Made by a program: the position numbers and the translations under genes. DNA of 64,000 nucleotides, from contig JADKDM010000013.1 in the NCBI GenBank assembly GCA_016714565.1, forward strand, positions 62,001 through 126,000, written 5' to 3'. This DNA comes from Candidatus Villigracilis propinquus (GTDB taxonomy: Bacteria; Chloroflexota; Anaerolineae; Anaerolineales; Villigracilaceae). This document shows, piece by piece, positions 42,333 to 52,511 of this stretch. Position 1 is the stretch's first letter. Each line of letters begins with the position of its first letter. Below the pieces are notes generated by a model. The model was not told where the DNA came from. It was given only the letters and a program-made list of their open reading frames with translations, and ran no database searches.

Positions 42333-44147
42333 ATGGGTTTCTTTGCAGGACTTACAGACGAAAAATATGACCGCCAGTACACAGACCGTGTATTGGTTGG
42401 GCGCATGTTCAACTATTTCAACACACAGGTCACACGGCTTGTGTATGCATCCATCGTCATTATTCTATTGGCGATCATCGGTGCGGCTTTGCCAATCATC
42501 GTCAGCCGCATGGTGGATTTGATCCAGCAGCAGCCGAGCAACACAACCATCGCCTGGGTGGGCGCGGCACTTGTCGGCGTGGCAGTTGGCATGTGGGGAC
42601 TGAACTGGCTGAGGCGCGGTCTGATCGTGCGCGCAGTTGGCGATGTCGTGTTGGACATGCGTACCCGCGCCTTCCGCGCCGCCGCCGAGCACGATCTCTC
42701 GTTCTACGATCAATTCTCTTCGGGCCGCATCGTCTCGCGCATCACGTCAGACACGAATGATTTTGGTCAGCTGGTCGTCATCGTCACCGATGTGGTCTCG
42801 CAGATCTTTCAGGCAATTTTGGTTGCCATCGTTCTCTTCCGCACCGAATGGCGGCTTGCGCTGCTGCTCATCGGATTCCTGCCGTTCATCTTTGCCATTG
42901 CTTCGGGCTTCCGTGTGCTGGCAAGGCGCGTCACGAAAAAAGGCATGAAGGCCATGTCCGATGTGAATGCGGCCATCAAGGAAACCATCAGCGGCATTTC
43001 CATCGCGAAAAATTTTCGTCAGGAGGAAAGCATCTTCAAATCCTTCGACGAATCGAATCAGCAATCCTACGGCGTCAACGTGCAGCGCGGGCTTATTCTC
43101 TCGCTGGTCTTTCCCGTGCTCAATGCGGTTGGCGGTGTCTTTGTGGGCGTGCTCGTATATGTGGGCGGGCTTAGCGCGGCACAAGGAATGGTAAGCATTG
43201 GCGCGTGGTATCTCTTCATCATGAGCCTCGACCAATTCTTCTTCCCCGTTTTGAATCTCACTTCGTTCTGGGCACAGATCCAATCGGGCCTCTCCGCCGC
43301 GGAACGTGTTTTTGCATTGATCGATGCAGACCCCAACGTGGTTCAAAAAGAAACGAATGATGTGCCGCGTCTCAAAGGCGAGATTCAATTCGATCACATG
43401 CACTTTCGCTATTCGGATAAGGAACCGATTCTTACCGACTTCAACCTGATCATTCCACCCGGAGAGACTCTTGCGCTGGTAGGACATACCGGCGCGGGCA
43501 AATCGTCCATTGCGAAGTTGATCGCACGTTTTTACGAATTTCAACAGGGCGGTTTGTTCGTCGATGGACGCGACATCCGCACATTGGACTTGAGTCAATA
43601 TCGCCGTCAATTGGGAATCGTTTCGCAAGTGCCGTTCTTATTCTCTGGCAGCGTGGCAGAAAATATCCGCTACGCCGCGCCGGGAGTCCCTGAGCAGGAG
43701 ATATTCAGGCTTGCCAAAAAGATCGGCGATGGCGAATGGCTGGAGACTCTGCCCGATGGTTTGCATACCGAAGTTGGTGAGCGCGGTGCGCGATTGTCGA
43801 TGGGACAACGTCAACTGGTGGCGTTGATGCGTGTGCTGGTGCAAAACCCCGCCATCTTCATTTTGGACGAAGCCACCGCCAGTGTGGATCCATTCACTGA
43901 ATGGCAGATCCAGCAGGCGTTGAATTTGATCCTGAAAAATTCAACCAGCATTCTCATCGCGCATCGCCTGTCCACCGTCAAAGCGGCAGACCGTATCGTT
44001 GTAATGCGGAAGGGTACGATCATCGAAGAAGGCAGTCACGAAGGGTTGTTAACTCAACAAGGACATTACGCTGAGTTATATAACACGTACTTCCGTCATC
44101 AATCCCTTGCTTATGTAGAACAGATGAAGGAAATGGTCAGCAAGTAA
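42333..44147 (+). CDS. ABC exporter half-transporter, subunit with degenerate signature
   Basis: A 604-residue partner of the preceding gene. Six helices precede an ATPase domain with Walker A GHTGAGKSS (near residue 388), signature LSMGQ instead of LSGGQ, Walker B FILDEATASVD with the catalytic Glu, and H-loop AHRLS. The complementary defects in the two proteins place the degenerate site at subunit 1 Walker A/B plus this LSMGQ. The genes are separated by a palindromic repeat but remain collinear and share a terminator. Confidence 0.9.
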   Translation: MGFFAGLTDEKYDRQYTDRVLVGRMFNYFNTQVTRLVYASIVIILLAIIGAALPIIVSRMVDLIQQQPSNTTIAWVGAALVGVAVGMWGLNWLRRGLIVRAVGDVVLDMRTRAFRAAAEHDLSFYDQFSSGRIVSRITSDTNDFGQLVVIVTDVVSQIFQAILVAIVLFRTEWRLALLLIGFLPFIFAIASGFRVLARRVTKKGMKAMSDVNAAIKETISGISIAKNFRQEESIFKSFDESNQQSYGVNVQRGLILSLVFPVLNAVGGVFVGVLVYVGGLSAAQGMVSIGAWYLFIMSLDQFFFPVLNLTSFWAQIQSGLSAAERVFALIDADPNVVQKETNDVPRLKGEIQFDHMHFRYSDKEPILTDFNLIIPPGETLALVGHTGAGKSSIAKLIARFYEFQQGGLFVDGRDIRTLDLSQYRRQLGIVSQVPFLFSGSVAENIRYAAPGVPEQEIFRLAKKIGDGEWLETLPDGLHTEVGERGARLSMGQRQLVALMRVLVQNPAIFILDEATASVDPFTEWQIQQALNLILKNSTSILIAHRLSTVKAADRIVVMRKGTIIEEGSHEGLLTQQGHYAELYNTYFRHQSLAYVEQMKEMVSK

Positions 44148-44166
44148 AACTTCCAACCCTCGAAGT

Positions 44167-44206
44167 AAAAAAATTCCCGATGAAAATTTTCATCGGGAAT
44201 TTTTTT
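44167..44206. terminator. Bidirectional terminator between convergent genes
   Basis: AAAAAAATTCCCGATGAAAA is exactly complementary to TTTTCATCGGGAATTTTTTT. It serves the ABC exporter from the left and the TrkA gene from the right. Confidence 0.95.
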
Positions 44207-44209
44207 ACT

Positions 44210-44890
44210 TTACAAATTATTTCTTGAAGGCGGCTCAAGCAATTTCGCAAGTTCTCTTGCGCCATCATTATCTGTCACTGCCAACACCTCATCACCTTCT
44301 TCGAGTTTGGTGCCGCCGCGAGGAAGAGTAATCTGTCCGTGACGGATGATGGCTGCGATCACGCATTGATCAGGCAGACCCAATTCCTTGAGTTCCTTAC
44401 CGATCGCCTTCGCTCCCGGCGGAACTTTCTCCTCCACCAAAGCAAAACGCCCGCGGCGCAATTTGAGCAGGGTCATCATATCGCCAAGGGACATTTCCTC
44501 CTGGATGAGATGCGCCATCACGTCCGCGTGATTGATGGTCTCATCCACGTGGAAATTCTGGTCGAACAACCAGGCATTGCGCGGGTTATTGATGCGTGCC
44601 ACCGTACGGCGTACATTGAACAATGTACGGGCCAGATAGCACAACACAAGGTTGGCCGCATCATCATTAGAGCAGGCGACAAGCACATTTGCCTTTTCGA
44701 GACCCGCCTGTTTCAATATGGTCGGGTCGGTTGCCTGCCCTTCATAAATGACTTCGGTAGGAAGTTCGTGATGAAGACGGGTGAGAAGGTCACGGCGATG
44801 TTCGATCAACCGCACCTGATAGTTTTGCGCCAATAATTGTGAAGCAAGTTGAGCGCCTGTGCGCCCACCGCCTGCAATAAATACATACAT
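44210..44890 (-). CDS. TrkA/RCK-domain potassium-transport regulator, second copy
   Basis: A 226-residue cytoplasmic regulator. It has an RCK_N Rossmann domain (YVFIAGGGRTGAQLA, acidic base acceptor in RLIEHRRD), then an RCK_C domain (LPDQCVIAAIIRHG, LEEGDEVLAVTD). Nucleotide binding (NAD(H), ATP or c-di-AMP in this family) controls potassium transport. The ATG at 44890 follows GAGG and lies 1 base after the stop of the other RCK gene, so the two are coupled and probably form a heteromeric ring. Confidence 0.88.
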   Translation of the reverse strand: MYVFIAGGGRTGAQLASQLLAQNYQVRLIEHRRDLLTRLHHELPTEVIYEGQATDPTILKQAGLEKANVLVACSNDDAANLVLCYLARTLFNVRRTVARINNPRNAWLFDQNFHVDETINHADVMAHLIQEEMSLGDMMTLLKLRRGRFALVEEKVPPGAKAIGKELKELGLPDQCVIAAIIRHGQITLPRGGTKLEEGDEVLAVTDNDGARELAKLLEPPSRNNL

Positions 44891-44891
44891 A

Positions 44892-45557
44892 TTATGCCTC
44901 CTTCGCTTCCTGTAACTTTGCACGCAGGGCTTTTACACCTTCAAGGGTTGCGCTTACAGTGATCACATCGCCATTCTTAAGTTTTGCAGTTGGGGTCGGC
45001 AATTCTGCGCGGCCCGCGCGGGTAAGAGCGGCACAAACGATCTCGTTGCATCCATCCAGCAGTGTGGAAACAGTCATTCCATCCCAGTTGGGTGTAATAT
45101 ACATCTCGTACATTTCCACTTCGCCATTTCCAGCAGAAAATACTGCGCGGAAAGACGGGTCGATCAATAATTCCTGTACGCGTTCAGCTCCCCAGGCAGT
45201 GGAACTGACGATCTGCAACCCAAAGGCTTCGAGCATCTCTCGCATGGTTGGGTCATAATTACGGACGATGACTTGTTTTACACTGGGATAGTGAGTGCGA
45301 ATGGTATGTCCGATCACTGCGTTCATGGTATCGGAGTTGGTGACTACCGCAACCCCATCCGCTTTCTCGACGCCTGCACGGGTCAATGCATCAGAGGAGA
45401 GAGCTTCTCCTTCAACGACGCGCCCTCTAAAGTCAGGGTGGAGGCGATTAAAAGCCTTTTGGTCGCTATCCACGATCACAACTTGATGTCCATTCTTAAA
45501 CAGGCGGAAGGATAATTCCGCTCCTACTCTGCCGCAACCGACAACAATGAAATTCAT
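44892..45557 (-). CDS. TrkA/RCK-domain potassium-transport regulator, first copy
   Basis: A 221-residue protein with RCK_N (FIVVGCGRVGAELSFRL, acidic residue in IVDSDQKAF) and RCK_C (MTVSTLLDG, LKNGDVITVSATL). It follows the KimA-like transporter by 11 bases and precedes the second RCK gene. Normal partners are TrkH/KtrB channels, which are not in the window, so it may act on the APC-type importer upstream. Confidence 0.88.
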   Translation of the reverse strand: MNFIVVGCGRVGAELSFRLFKNGHQVVIVDSDQKAFNRLHPDFRGRVVEGEALSSDALTRAGVEKADGVAVVTNSDTMNAVIGHTIRTHYPSVKQVIVRNYDPTMREMLEAFGLQIVSSTAWGAERVQELLIDPSFRAVFSAGNGEVEMYEMYITPNWDGMTVSTLLDGCNEIVCAALTRAGRAELPTPTAKLKNGDVITVSATLEGVKALRAKLQEAKEA

Positions 45558-45568
45558 TTTATAACTCC

Positions 45569-47530
45569 TTATAGCCCGCTATCTTCATGGACATGATAGG
45601 GCACATTTGTGATGACAATATCGTGCTGGTGTTTTAACTGCCCGCGCAATATTTCCGCGGTATTGGTATGCAGTGTGGCGGTCACGCGGTTGTCTGAAAC
45701 AAATTCAGGGACCACGATGGTAATGGTCTCGCCGGGTTGACGCTGCTCTGCAATATCCGAAATGTACCCCAGGATCGGTTCGATAAAAAGGCGGAATGGC
45801 GAGTCCAGCATCACCATGCGGACTCCCTCTCCCCAGGTTTCCCATTTTTCACGAACCTTTTCCGCATCCACCGGTTCAATGACCACATGCACAGCCGTTA
45901 CATCGTCAGACAACATGCGGGCATAACGAAGCGCGGCTAATGTTCCCTGATGTACGCCGCTAACCGGCATGATAACACGATGGCGAATGGTATGAGGGGC
46001 AATGATACCGAAATTATCGAGGGAGAGTTTTTTTGCAAGGTTATTATAGTGGCGATGGATCATCCAGAATACGCTGACCAGCAGCGGGATCAGGAACAGC
46101 ACAAGGTACGCGCCATCTTTGAACTTTGTAACAGCGAACACCATCATGACCACAAAGGTACAGATGGAGCCAAAGCCGTTAACAAACATTTTTGAGCGCC
46201 AGCTTTTTTCGTAACGCAGAGTGGATCCTTTTTCTGTTTTTGTCTCGCCGGGCTTTAGTTTGCCGATCTTCCACCAGCGCAAGGTCATGCCGCCCTGAGA
46301 CAGGGTAAATGACAAAAATACCCCAATGGCATATAAAGGAATAAGGCGGGTAACGCTGGCATTGAAAATAACCAAAAGCAGGGACGCAATGATCGCCAAG
46401 GTAGCAATACCACGTGAGTACACCAGGCGGCTGCCGCGGTAGGTCAGTTGACGGGGTAAAAAGCCGTCCTTGGCAACCAGCGCACCCAAACGAGGGAAGT
46501 CCGCAAACGCGGTGTTTGCCGCCATGATCAGGATCACCGTGGTGGCGCCTATCAACATCAGGTAAAACACACCGCGGCCACCGTACACAGTGCGCGCAAA
46601 TTGGGAAATAACGGTTTCACTTTCGGAGGGCACGGCACCGATCTGCTTGGCAAGGAAGGAAATACCCAAAAAGAGGGAACCAAGAATAATGGACATCCAG
46701 ATCAATGTGATCCCTGCATTTTTGCTGCGCGGTTCATTGAACGCAGTAATGCCGTTTGAGATCGCTTCCACGCCTGTCAGGGCTGTGGTGCCGCTTGCAA
46801 ATGCGTGTAGGATCAAAAATGGGGTGATGACAGATGCGACACCATGAAATGTGATTTCGGGGGGATCAATGACCGTGCCTAGCGTGCCTGATAAAAAGCG
46901 AAATAAGCCCATCCCAACGGTGACCAGCATCATGGCAACAAAGAAATATGTGGGAATGGCAAAAGCCACACCAGATTCCTTTACGCCGCGTAAATTCATC
47001 AACATGATGAACATAATGAACACCACGGCAAGCATAACCCGATAATCGTACATCCCTGGGAAGGCGGAGGTGATCTGGGCAACGCCGGACGCGATCGACA
47101 CCGAAACGGTAAGGATGTAGTCGATCAGCAGAGAAGCGCCGGCGACCAGGGCCGGAAGTTCACCGAGATTATCGCGGGCAACAATGTATGCGCCGCCGCC
47201 ATCCGAATAGGCATGGATGGTCTGCTCATAGGAGATGGTGACGATGGCAAGCAATGCCACGATCGCCATGGAGATGGGAACCACCACACCAAAGGCCATG
47301 GTACCAGCCGCAGCCAGAATGACAAGGATCTCCTGCGTGGCATAGGCTGTGGACGAAAGCGCATCGGAGGCGAAGACCGCCAGCCCGACCACCTTGCCGA
47401 TGGTTTGATGGCCCGCGTCTGCGGTGGAAAGAGGACGCCCAATAAGCCAGGAATGCCATGTGTTGGGCGGCTTGTAATCCGCAGTTCTTTCGATTATGGA
47501 TGATTGTGAATTATCTTCTTGATTGATCAT
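45569..47530 (-). CDS. KimA-like APC-superfamily potassium importer
   Basis: A 653-residue membrane protein with about twelve helices and a C-terminal cytoplasmic domain of about 170 residues. FASDALSSTAYATQEIL, TISYEQTIHAYSDGGGAY, NLGELPALVAGASLLIDYIL and TVSVSIASG match the KimA (YdaO) potassium importers better than amino-acid permeases of the same superfamily. The C-terminal part (VTAVHVVIEPVDAEKV) is USP-like. The ATG at 47530 is preferred to a TTG nine bases upstream. Two RCK genes follow it. No c-di-AMP riboswitch is seen upstream. Confidence 0.82.
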   Translation of the reverse strand: MINQEDNSQSSIIERTADYKPPNTWHSWLIGRPLSTADAGHQTIGKVVGLAVFASDALSSTAYATQEILVILAAAGTMAFGVVVPISMAIVALLAIVTISYEQTIHAYSDGGGAYIVARDNLGELPALVAGASLLIDYILTVSVSIASGVAQITSAFPGMYDYRVMLAVVFIMFIMLMNLRGVKESGVAFAIPTYFFVAMMLVTVGMGLFRFLSGTLGTVIDPPEITFHGVASVITPFLILHAFASGTTALTGVEAISNGITAFNEPRSKNAGITLIWMSIILGSLFLGISFLAKQIGAVPSESETVISQFARTVYGGRGVFYLMLIGATTVILIMAANTAFADFPRLGALVAKDGFLPRQLTYRGSRLVYSRGIATLAIIASLLLVIFNASVTRLIPLYAIGVFLSFTLSQGGMTLRWWKIGKLKPGETKTEKGSTLRYEKSWRSKMFVNGFGSICTFVVMMVFAVTKFKDGAYLVLFLIPLLVSVFWMIHRHYNNLAKKLSLDNFGIIAPHTIRHRVIMPVSGVHQGTLAALRYARMLSDDVTAVHVVIEPVDAEKVREKWETWGEGVRMVMLDSPFRLFIEPILGYISDIAEQRQPGETITIVVPEFVSDNRVTATLHTNTAEILRGQLKHQHDIVITNVPYHVHEDSGL

Positions 47531-47549
47531 ATATACCAACTTGCCAACA

Positions 47550-47591
47550 AAAAATTATGTCCTCCAGATGCGAGGACATGGACGGATTATA
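47550..47591 (-). promoter_or_regulatory. Promoter -10 and leader hairpin of the KimA-like gene
   Basis: On the minus strand TATAAT occurs at 47591-47586, followed by an 8-bp hairpin (ATGTCCTC/GAGGACAT) before the start codon. The -35 is unclear. Confidence 0.45.
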
Positions 47592-47605
47592 GTACAAATC
47601 CGTTT

Positions 47606-50600
47606 TTACGAGGGTCGTGACTCTTTGGGCTGGGCGAGAGGGATTTGCAAATAGAACGTGCTGCCTCTACCGGCACTGCTATCCACCCATACACGCCCCC
47701 CGTGATTGGATGCAATGGAACTGACGATGGCAAGCCCCAAACCGGAGCCGGGCTGGGCGCGGGCTTCACGCTGCTTGCCGCGATAGAATTTCTCGAACAG
47801 GCGCGGCATATCTTCCGCCGCAATACCAAACCCCGAATCTTCAATGGCAAAGATCAGATAATCCGGCTGTGAGACCGTGCGAATGACCACACGCCCGCCT
47901 TCGGGAGTGTATTTGATCGCATTTTCCACGAGGTTATACACCGCCTGATGCAAGAGCGCCTGATCCGCTTCCACTGCATGAGGCATATCCTTGGGCAATT
48001 CAACGCTCAGGGAGATGTTCTTTTGCGCGGCTTGTAACTGCAATGCGCTGGTGACGCGTTCAATGATGTCCAGCACCGTCACATGTTCCACCTGCAAGCC
48101 AACGCCAATTTCAATGCGGCCAAGGTCCAATAAGTTATTTACCAGGCGGGACATATTCTCCACACCCGAAATGATCTTCTTCACATAGCCCTGCTGCTGC
48201 TCGTTCAACTCGCCCACCATTTCCAACATGGTGGCGTAGCCACGCATCAAGGTCAACGGGGAGCGCAGGTCATGGCTCACAGTGGCAACGAACTCGGATT
48301 TCATCGTATCCAATTCCTTGAAGTGCGTCACATCGCGCATGATGCACACACGCCCGATCTGATGCCCATCCACAGTGACGGGGGAGGCGGTTGCCAGATA
48401 GGTACGTTTATCCGCCAGCACAAGCTCGGAAGACTGAACCTCCGTGATGGTGGTTTGCAGCAAAGCCAGCAAAGGCTTAAGTTTGATCACCTTCTCGGTT
48501 TCCATGCCGCTGCTTACATCTTCCACACTCTGCCCCAGCGCAGTGGATGCCGCTCGGTTGGCAAGCAGCAACCGGTTGCGATGATCCGTCACGAGGACCG
48601 GGTCCGGTGTGGAATTGATGATCGCCTCCAACTGTCTTCGAGAGGCTTCCACATTCAAGTAGAGATGGGCATTGGCTACGGCAAGGGCCGCCTGCCCTGC
48701 CAATGTGGTCACAAAGCGGACATCTGAATCGGAGAATTTGCGCGGCTGCTCAAACCCCGCCCAGACCACGCCATAGTATCGGTTTTCATGGCGCAGCGCC
48801 ACAGCAAGAAGCGCCATCGGTTGCGGCATGGAAGGGTCGAGATTAAGTTCACGGGTGCGCCCCAAATTGGGCCAAACGATCTTTTCCTGGCTTTGCGCCA
48901 GATCCAGGATCTGGTCATCGAGGTGGGAATAAGCACCCTGTGCCGAACCAAGGGTAAAGCGGGAGGGCAATTCAACAAACGTATCCGGAAGGACGCTGGG
49001 CGAAAGCACAACACTGACTGAGTTCGCGCCTGTGGAAAGGATCGCATCCAACACCGGCTTGACCGCATCCTGCATCTCCAGGCTGGATGCCACTCCCTGA
49101 CTGACCTGCAAAAGGCGGTTGAGTTCCTCCAGCCGCGCCTGCAAACTGGAACGCATCTGCTCGAACGCACCGCGCAATTGACCAACCTCATCGACTCCAT
49201 CCACTTGCAGCGGATTATCGAGGTTGCCTTGCGCAATGCGGTTGGCTTCGGTGGCAAGGCTTTGCAGGGAACCTGTCACAACACGTAAGCCAAGTCTCAA
49301 GGAAACCATGGCAACAAGAGCCAGGAAGATAATCATCAACGAAAGCGGAAGGGCAATATCCAGCGCGAATTGCTGCACCTGCTGGGCAGGCACTTTCAAC
49401 ACGATGGCCCACGGACGCCCGATAACAGGCTGGTAATACACCATCTCGCGGGTACCATCTGCGGCAGTATCATCGTAAAAGAATGCCTCGCTGCCACTCT
49501 GACCGTTATAGGTTGTCAACACTTGTGTTGGATCTGAATGATAAATAATGCGGTTGTTCTCGTTCAACAAAAAGCCCGTACCGCCAAGCCCCACCATATG
49601 CTTGATGCTTTCCACCAGCGGCAGGGTCAACGGATTCGTTTCCAACGTGGTGCGCCCGATCAAAATGCGCCGCACCTGACCGGATGATTCCACAATGGCA
49701 ACCAAAAAAGAAATACGCGAAGCATCTTCCACCGTGGAAGGCGGGATGGAATATATCTGGGTTAATACGCCATTACTGGCAAGTAAAATACCCGTATCTT
49801 CATCGGGAAACAGCTTGAAATCCGCCACCGCATTTTCAGGATACCCCGCAAGCAGTTTCCTGCTGCCCACATCCAAAACAAAGATCTGGTCGAAATATGG
49901 AACTGACTTGATCCGCAGCCCAATAATGGATTTCAATTCATCGCCGGTCGCTTCCAGAAGACGCGGATCGGAAGCCAGCTGCACAGCCAGGTTCTGTCCC
50001 GTCTCAAGGAAGAACGGCACACTTTGCGCCGCCGATTCCCCTGCACTGGAAAGACGGTCCTCCAGCATATCGCGGGCAGCGCGGCCTGCCACCACCCAAT
50101 CCCCGATCAATAAAGTTAAAAGCAAAAGTGAAATAAAAGTACCAACCGCAAAAAGGAAACGGGATTCAAGGCTCCGCTCCCCGGGCGATGGCTGCAACAT
50201 TTGTTTTCCGCCCCAACTGGTGGGGAATGCTGCCGAAATGATCTGCGCCACAATGCCGCCCACCAGCATTTCACCGCCGAAGGCAAACGTTGCAACAAGG
50301 GCATTACTTAATGCAAAATCGAGCCGCGCCGTGGCGGGCGATGAAATATCCACGCCCCACTGGGTGAACAGGGCACTGATAACATAAAACAAAAGATGGA
50401 ATGGAATCAACAACAGCGCGCCCACAATGGGCTGGCGCAGTAACTTATACGCCGAAGTACGGTATCGCTGGCGCATGTTAACGGAAAACCAGATCCCCAT
50501 GAAAGACAGTTCAATGATCGTAAAAAGAGAATAGGTATCCCACGTACCGCGCAGCAACCCCGCAAAGGGCACCAAGCCCCGCAGCGCCAAAGGGACCCAG

Positions 50601-50918
50601 CAAGCCGCCGCCCAGCAGCCAGGGAATGGCCGAAAAAATCATCAGCGCAGAACCCGGCGCATCGGCGGGCACATTTGGCATCGGTCGGGCAGAAGCGGAA
50701 AAAATCCTTAATCCAATAAATAATGTCGTAGCCGGAATCAAAATCAAAAAGACAACAAAAAGCCCCCATTCACGTTTTTTCCATACAGGCTGATACGCCC
50801 GCCAGTGATACAAGGCATACGCCGCCACCGCCAACAGACACACCCACACAAACCAACCTGCAAGGGTTGGCGGCGCGGGAAACGGGATGCCTGCAAGAAG
50901 CGTAAAGAAAAATTCCAT
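47606..50918 (-). CDS. Large membrane sensor histidine kinase, frameshifted
   Basis: About 1100 residues. The N-terminal membrane region (several helices) is split by one surplus T in CCCTTTGCGG (near 50564); correcting it joins GAAGLGAL to AGLLRGTWDTYS. Next come an extracytoplasmic sensor segment, HAMP (IAQGNLDNPLQVDGVDEVGQ), GAF-like, PAS (INSTPDPVLVTDHRNRLL), HisKA with the phosphoacceptor His in VSHDLRSPLTLM, and HATPase_c (NLVENAIKYTPEGG, EDSGFGI, GSGLGLAIV). No response regulator lies next to it. The signal sensed is unknown. Confidence 0.88.
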
Positions 50919-50956
50919 TCTACTGAATTATAGCCCTTAAATTTTTTCCTGCGTAT

Positions 50957-51691
50957 TTACAAGATTGTAGGTGTTTCTTTGGAGGAATACTCCCCGCGAT
51001 ATTCCTCCGGCAAAAGCGACGCCAATGCCGCCATGATCTGCTTCGTCCCCTTCGCCACCGCCTCCTGCCTAGCCGACGCCTGACCGGTCAACCCGAACAT
51101 TCGCCCCACTGTGACATGCACCCGCGCCCGCCGAAAGCGCCTGAGATGCCCATACACGTTCTCATTTTCCGTGCCGGTGATGGCAATCGGCAATATCGGC
51201 ACGCCCGATTTATAAGCCAAAAATGCCGCGCCGCCATTGCCCCCCTCCAACGCGCCGGTCAGGGAATACCTGCCCTCCGGCGCAATGACAATGATGCGGC
51301 CTTCCGCAAAACCATCCAACGCGGCGCGAATGGCGCGGATGTCGGAACGCCCGCGGTGCAGCCAGATGACGCCGTACCAATCCATTAATTTCCCCAGGAT
51401 GGGGACTTCATACAACTCGATCCCACCGATCGCATCGGGAGGGGATGGCAACACAGAGATAATGGCCGGTAGATCCGAATCGCCAATGTGGTTGATAACG
51501 ATCATCAAAGGACCGCTTCCGGGAATGTTCTCCAGCCCTTCAACTGTTATGTTCAAACAAACGCTGGCGACCAGTTTTGCCAATCCCTGCCCGAAGGCGC
51601 GAAACCAGCGGCGCGGACGGCTCATCTTCGGCAGGCGCACCAACTCGGGCCGCCATATTTCGCTTACAGATACGGGAGGAGGTCTGTTCAT
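50957..51691 (-). CDS. PlsC-type lysophospholipid acyltransferase
   Basis: A 244-residue membrane-associated acyltransferase with the NHxxxxD motif in VINHIGDSD (near residue 65) and the second motif IAPEGRYSL (near residue 138). It would acylate 1-acyl-glycerol-3-phosphate or a related lipid. A second family member lies 50 bases upstream on the same strand, and both end in a similar LLPEEY(R/H)G tail, so they arose by duplication. Confidence 0.88.
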   Translation of the reverse strand: MNRPPPVSVSEIWRPELVRLPKMSRPRRWFRAFGQGLAKLVASVCLNITVEGLENIPGSGPLMIVINHIGDSDLPAIISVLPSPPDAIGGIELYEVPILGKLMDWYGVIWLHRGRSDIRAIRAALDGFAEGRIIVIAPEGRYSLTGALEGGNGGAAFLAYKSGVPILPIAITGTENENVYGHLRRFRRARVHVTVGRMFGLTGQASARQEAVAKGTKQIMAALASLLPEEYRGEYSSKETPTIL

Positions 51692-51740
51692 AAATTAATT
51701 TCGGATCATGGAAGTTTCACTGCTGAATTTTACAGGCAAA

Positions 51741-52439
51741 CTACGCAATGATGGCCTGCCCGGCATAAACGCCATGATATTCCTCCGGCAATAACCCTGC
51801 GATATGGCGCATGACCAGATCCGCGTTTTGCTGGCGGGCGGCTCGCCTCTCCGCACCCTTTTGGATGACCGGCGGAAATTGGATCGGCTTGCCGATTCGC
51901 ATTTCGAGTTCAGGCCTTTCGCCGCGTCCACGCCAGAACAATTTTGAGCGCTGCCAGAAATCATCGGTGGTGCCGACCAGGCCTACAGGAATAACCGGAA
52001 CCTGCACATGCTCAATGATGTACCCAATCCCCGGTTTGGCGCGCCGCATGGCCGGCTCGTGGGAACGCCCGCCTTCCGGCGCAAGCAGCAAGGGGCGGCC
52101 TGATCTTAGGATCAACAAAATCTTTGTGAGCAATTCGCGGTCATAATCCCCGCGATGGACCGGGATAACCCCGTACATTTTCAGCAGTTCGCCCTGCCCC
52201 TTTTTGGAAAAGACATCCACTGCGCCGATCACCTCTGGCTTTTCCGGCCAGAAGGAAACCGCCAGCGGAGGATCGTAGATCGAGATGTGATTGATCGCAG
52301 CCACATATGGCATTCCAAGCGGAACATTTTCCACACCTGAGACCTTTACCCGTCCAAGAATATGAATGAGGGTGCGAATAACGGGAGTCAAAAATATTCG
52401 ATTGAGTTGAATGTGAAAGGGGATGGGGTAGGCTGGCAT
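51741..52439 (-). CDS. PlsC-type acyltransferase, second copy
   Basis: A 232-residue paralogue with INHISIYDPP (NHxxxxD), PVHRGDYDRE and LAPEGGRSHE. The end LLPEEYHGVYAGQ mirrors the neighbouring gene. It lies downstream of cmk, a pairing of cytidylate kinase with PlsC genes that is common in bacteria. Substrate chain length and acceptor are not predictable from the sequence. Confidence 0.88.
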   Translation of the reverse strand: MPAYPIPFHIQLNRIFLTPVIRTLIHILGRVKVSGVENVPLGMPYVAAINHISIYDPPLAVSFWPEKPEVIGAVDVFSKKGQGELLKMYGVIPVHRGDYDRELLTKILLILRSGRPLLLAPEGGRSHEPAMRRAKPGIGYIIEHVQVPVIPVGLVGTTDDFWQRSKLFWRGRGERPELEMRIGKPIQFPPVIQKGAERRAARQQNADLVMRHIAGLLPEEYHGVYAGQAIIA

Positions 52440-52462
52440 TCTTGGCTATTGGCTTTTTGCTC

Positions 52463-52507
52463 GACCACCGCTCTATCGGGGGCTAAACCCCCGATAGAGC
52501 GGTGGTC
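52463..52507. repeat. GC-rich palindrome (20-bp arms), family A, copy 2
   Basis: GACCACCGCTCTATCGGGGG and its exact complement flank CTAAA. It ends 5 bases from the cmk stop. A T6 run follows on the plus strand, although no plus-strand gene is there to terminate. The core is shared with 917-947. Confidence 0.85.
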
Positions 52508-52511
52508 TTTT

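Noticed and set aside
47531..47605. c-di-AMP (ydaO) riboswitch upstream of the KimA-like gene
   Set aside because: Only 75 bases are available and just one short hairpin is present; the ydaO consensus is not seen.
52463..52507. Terminator for cmk
   Set aside because: The T run is on the plus strand, opposite to cmk; on the minus strand the stem is followed by GAGCAAAAAG. It is classed as a repeat.
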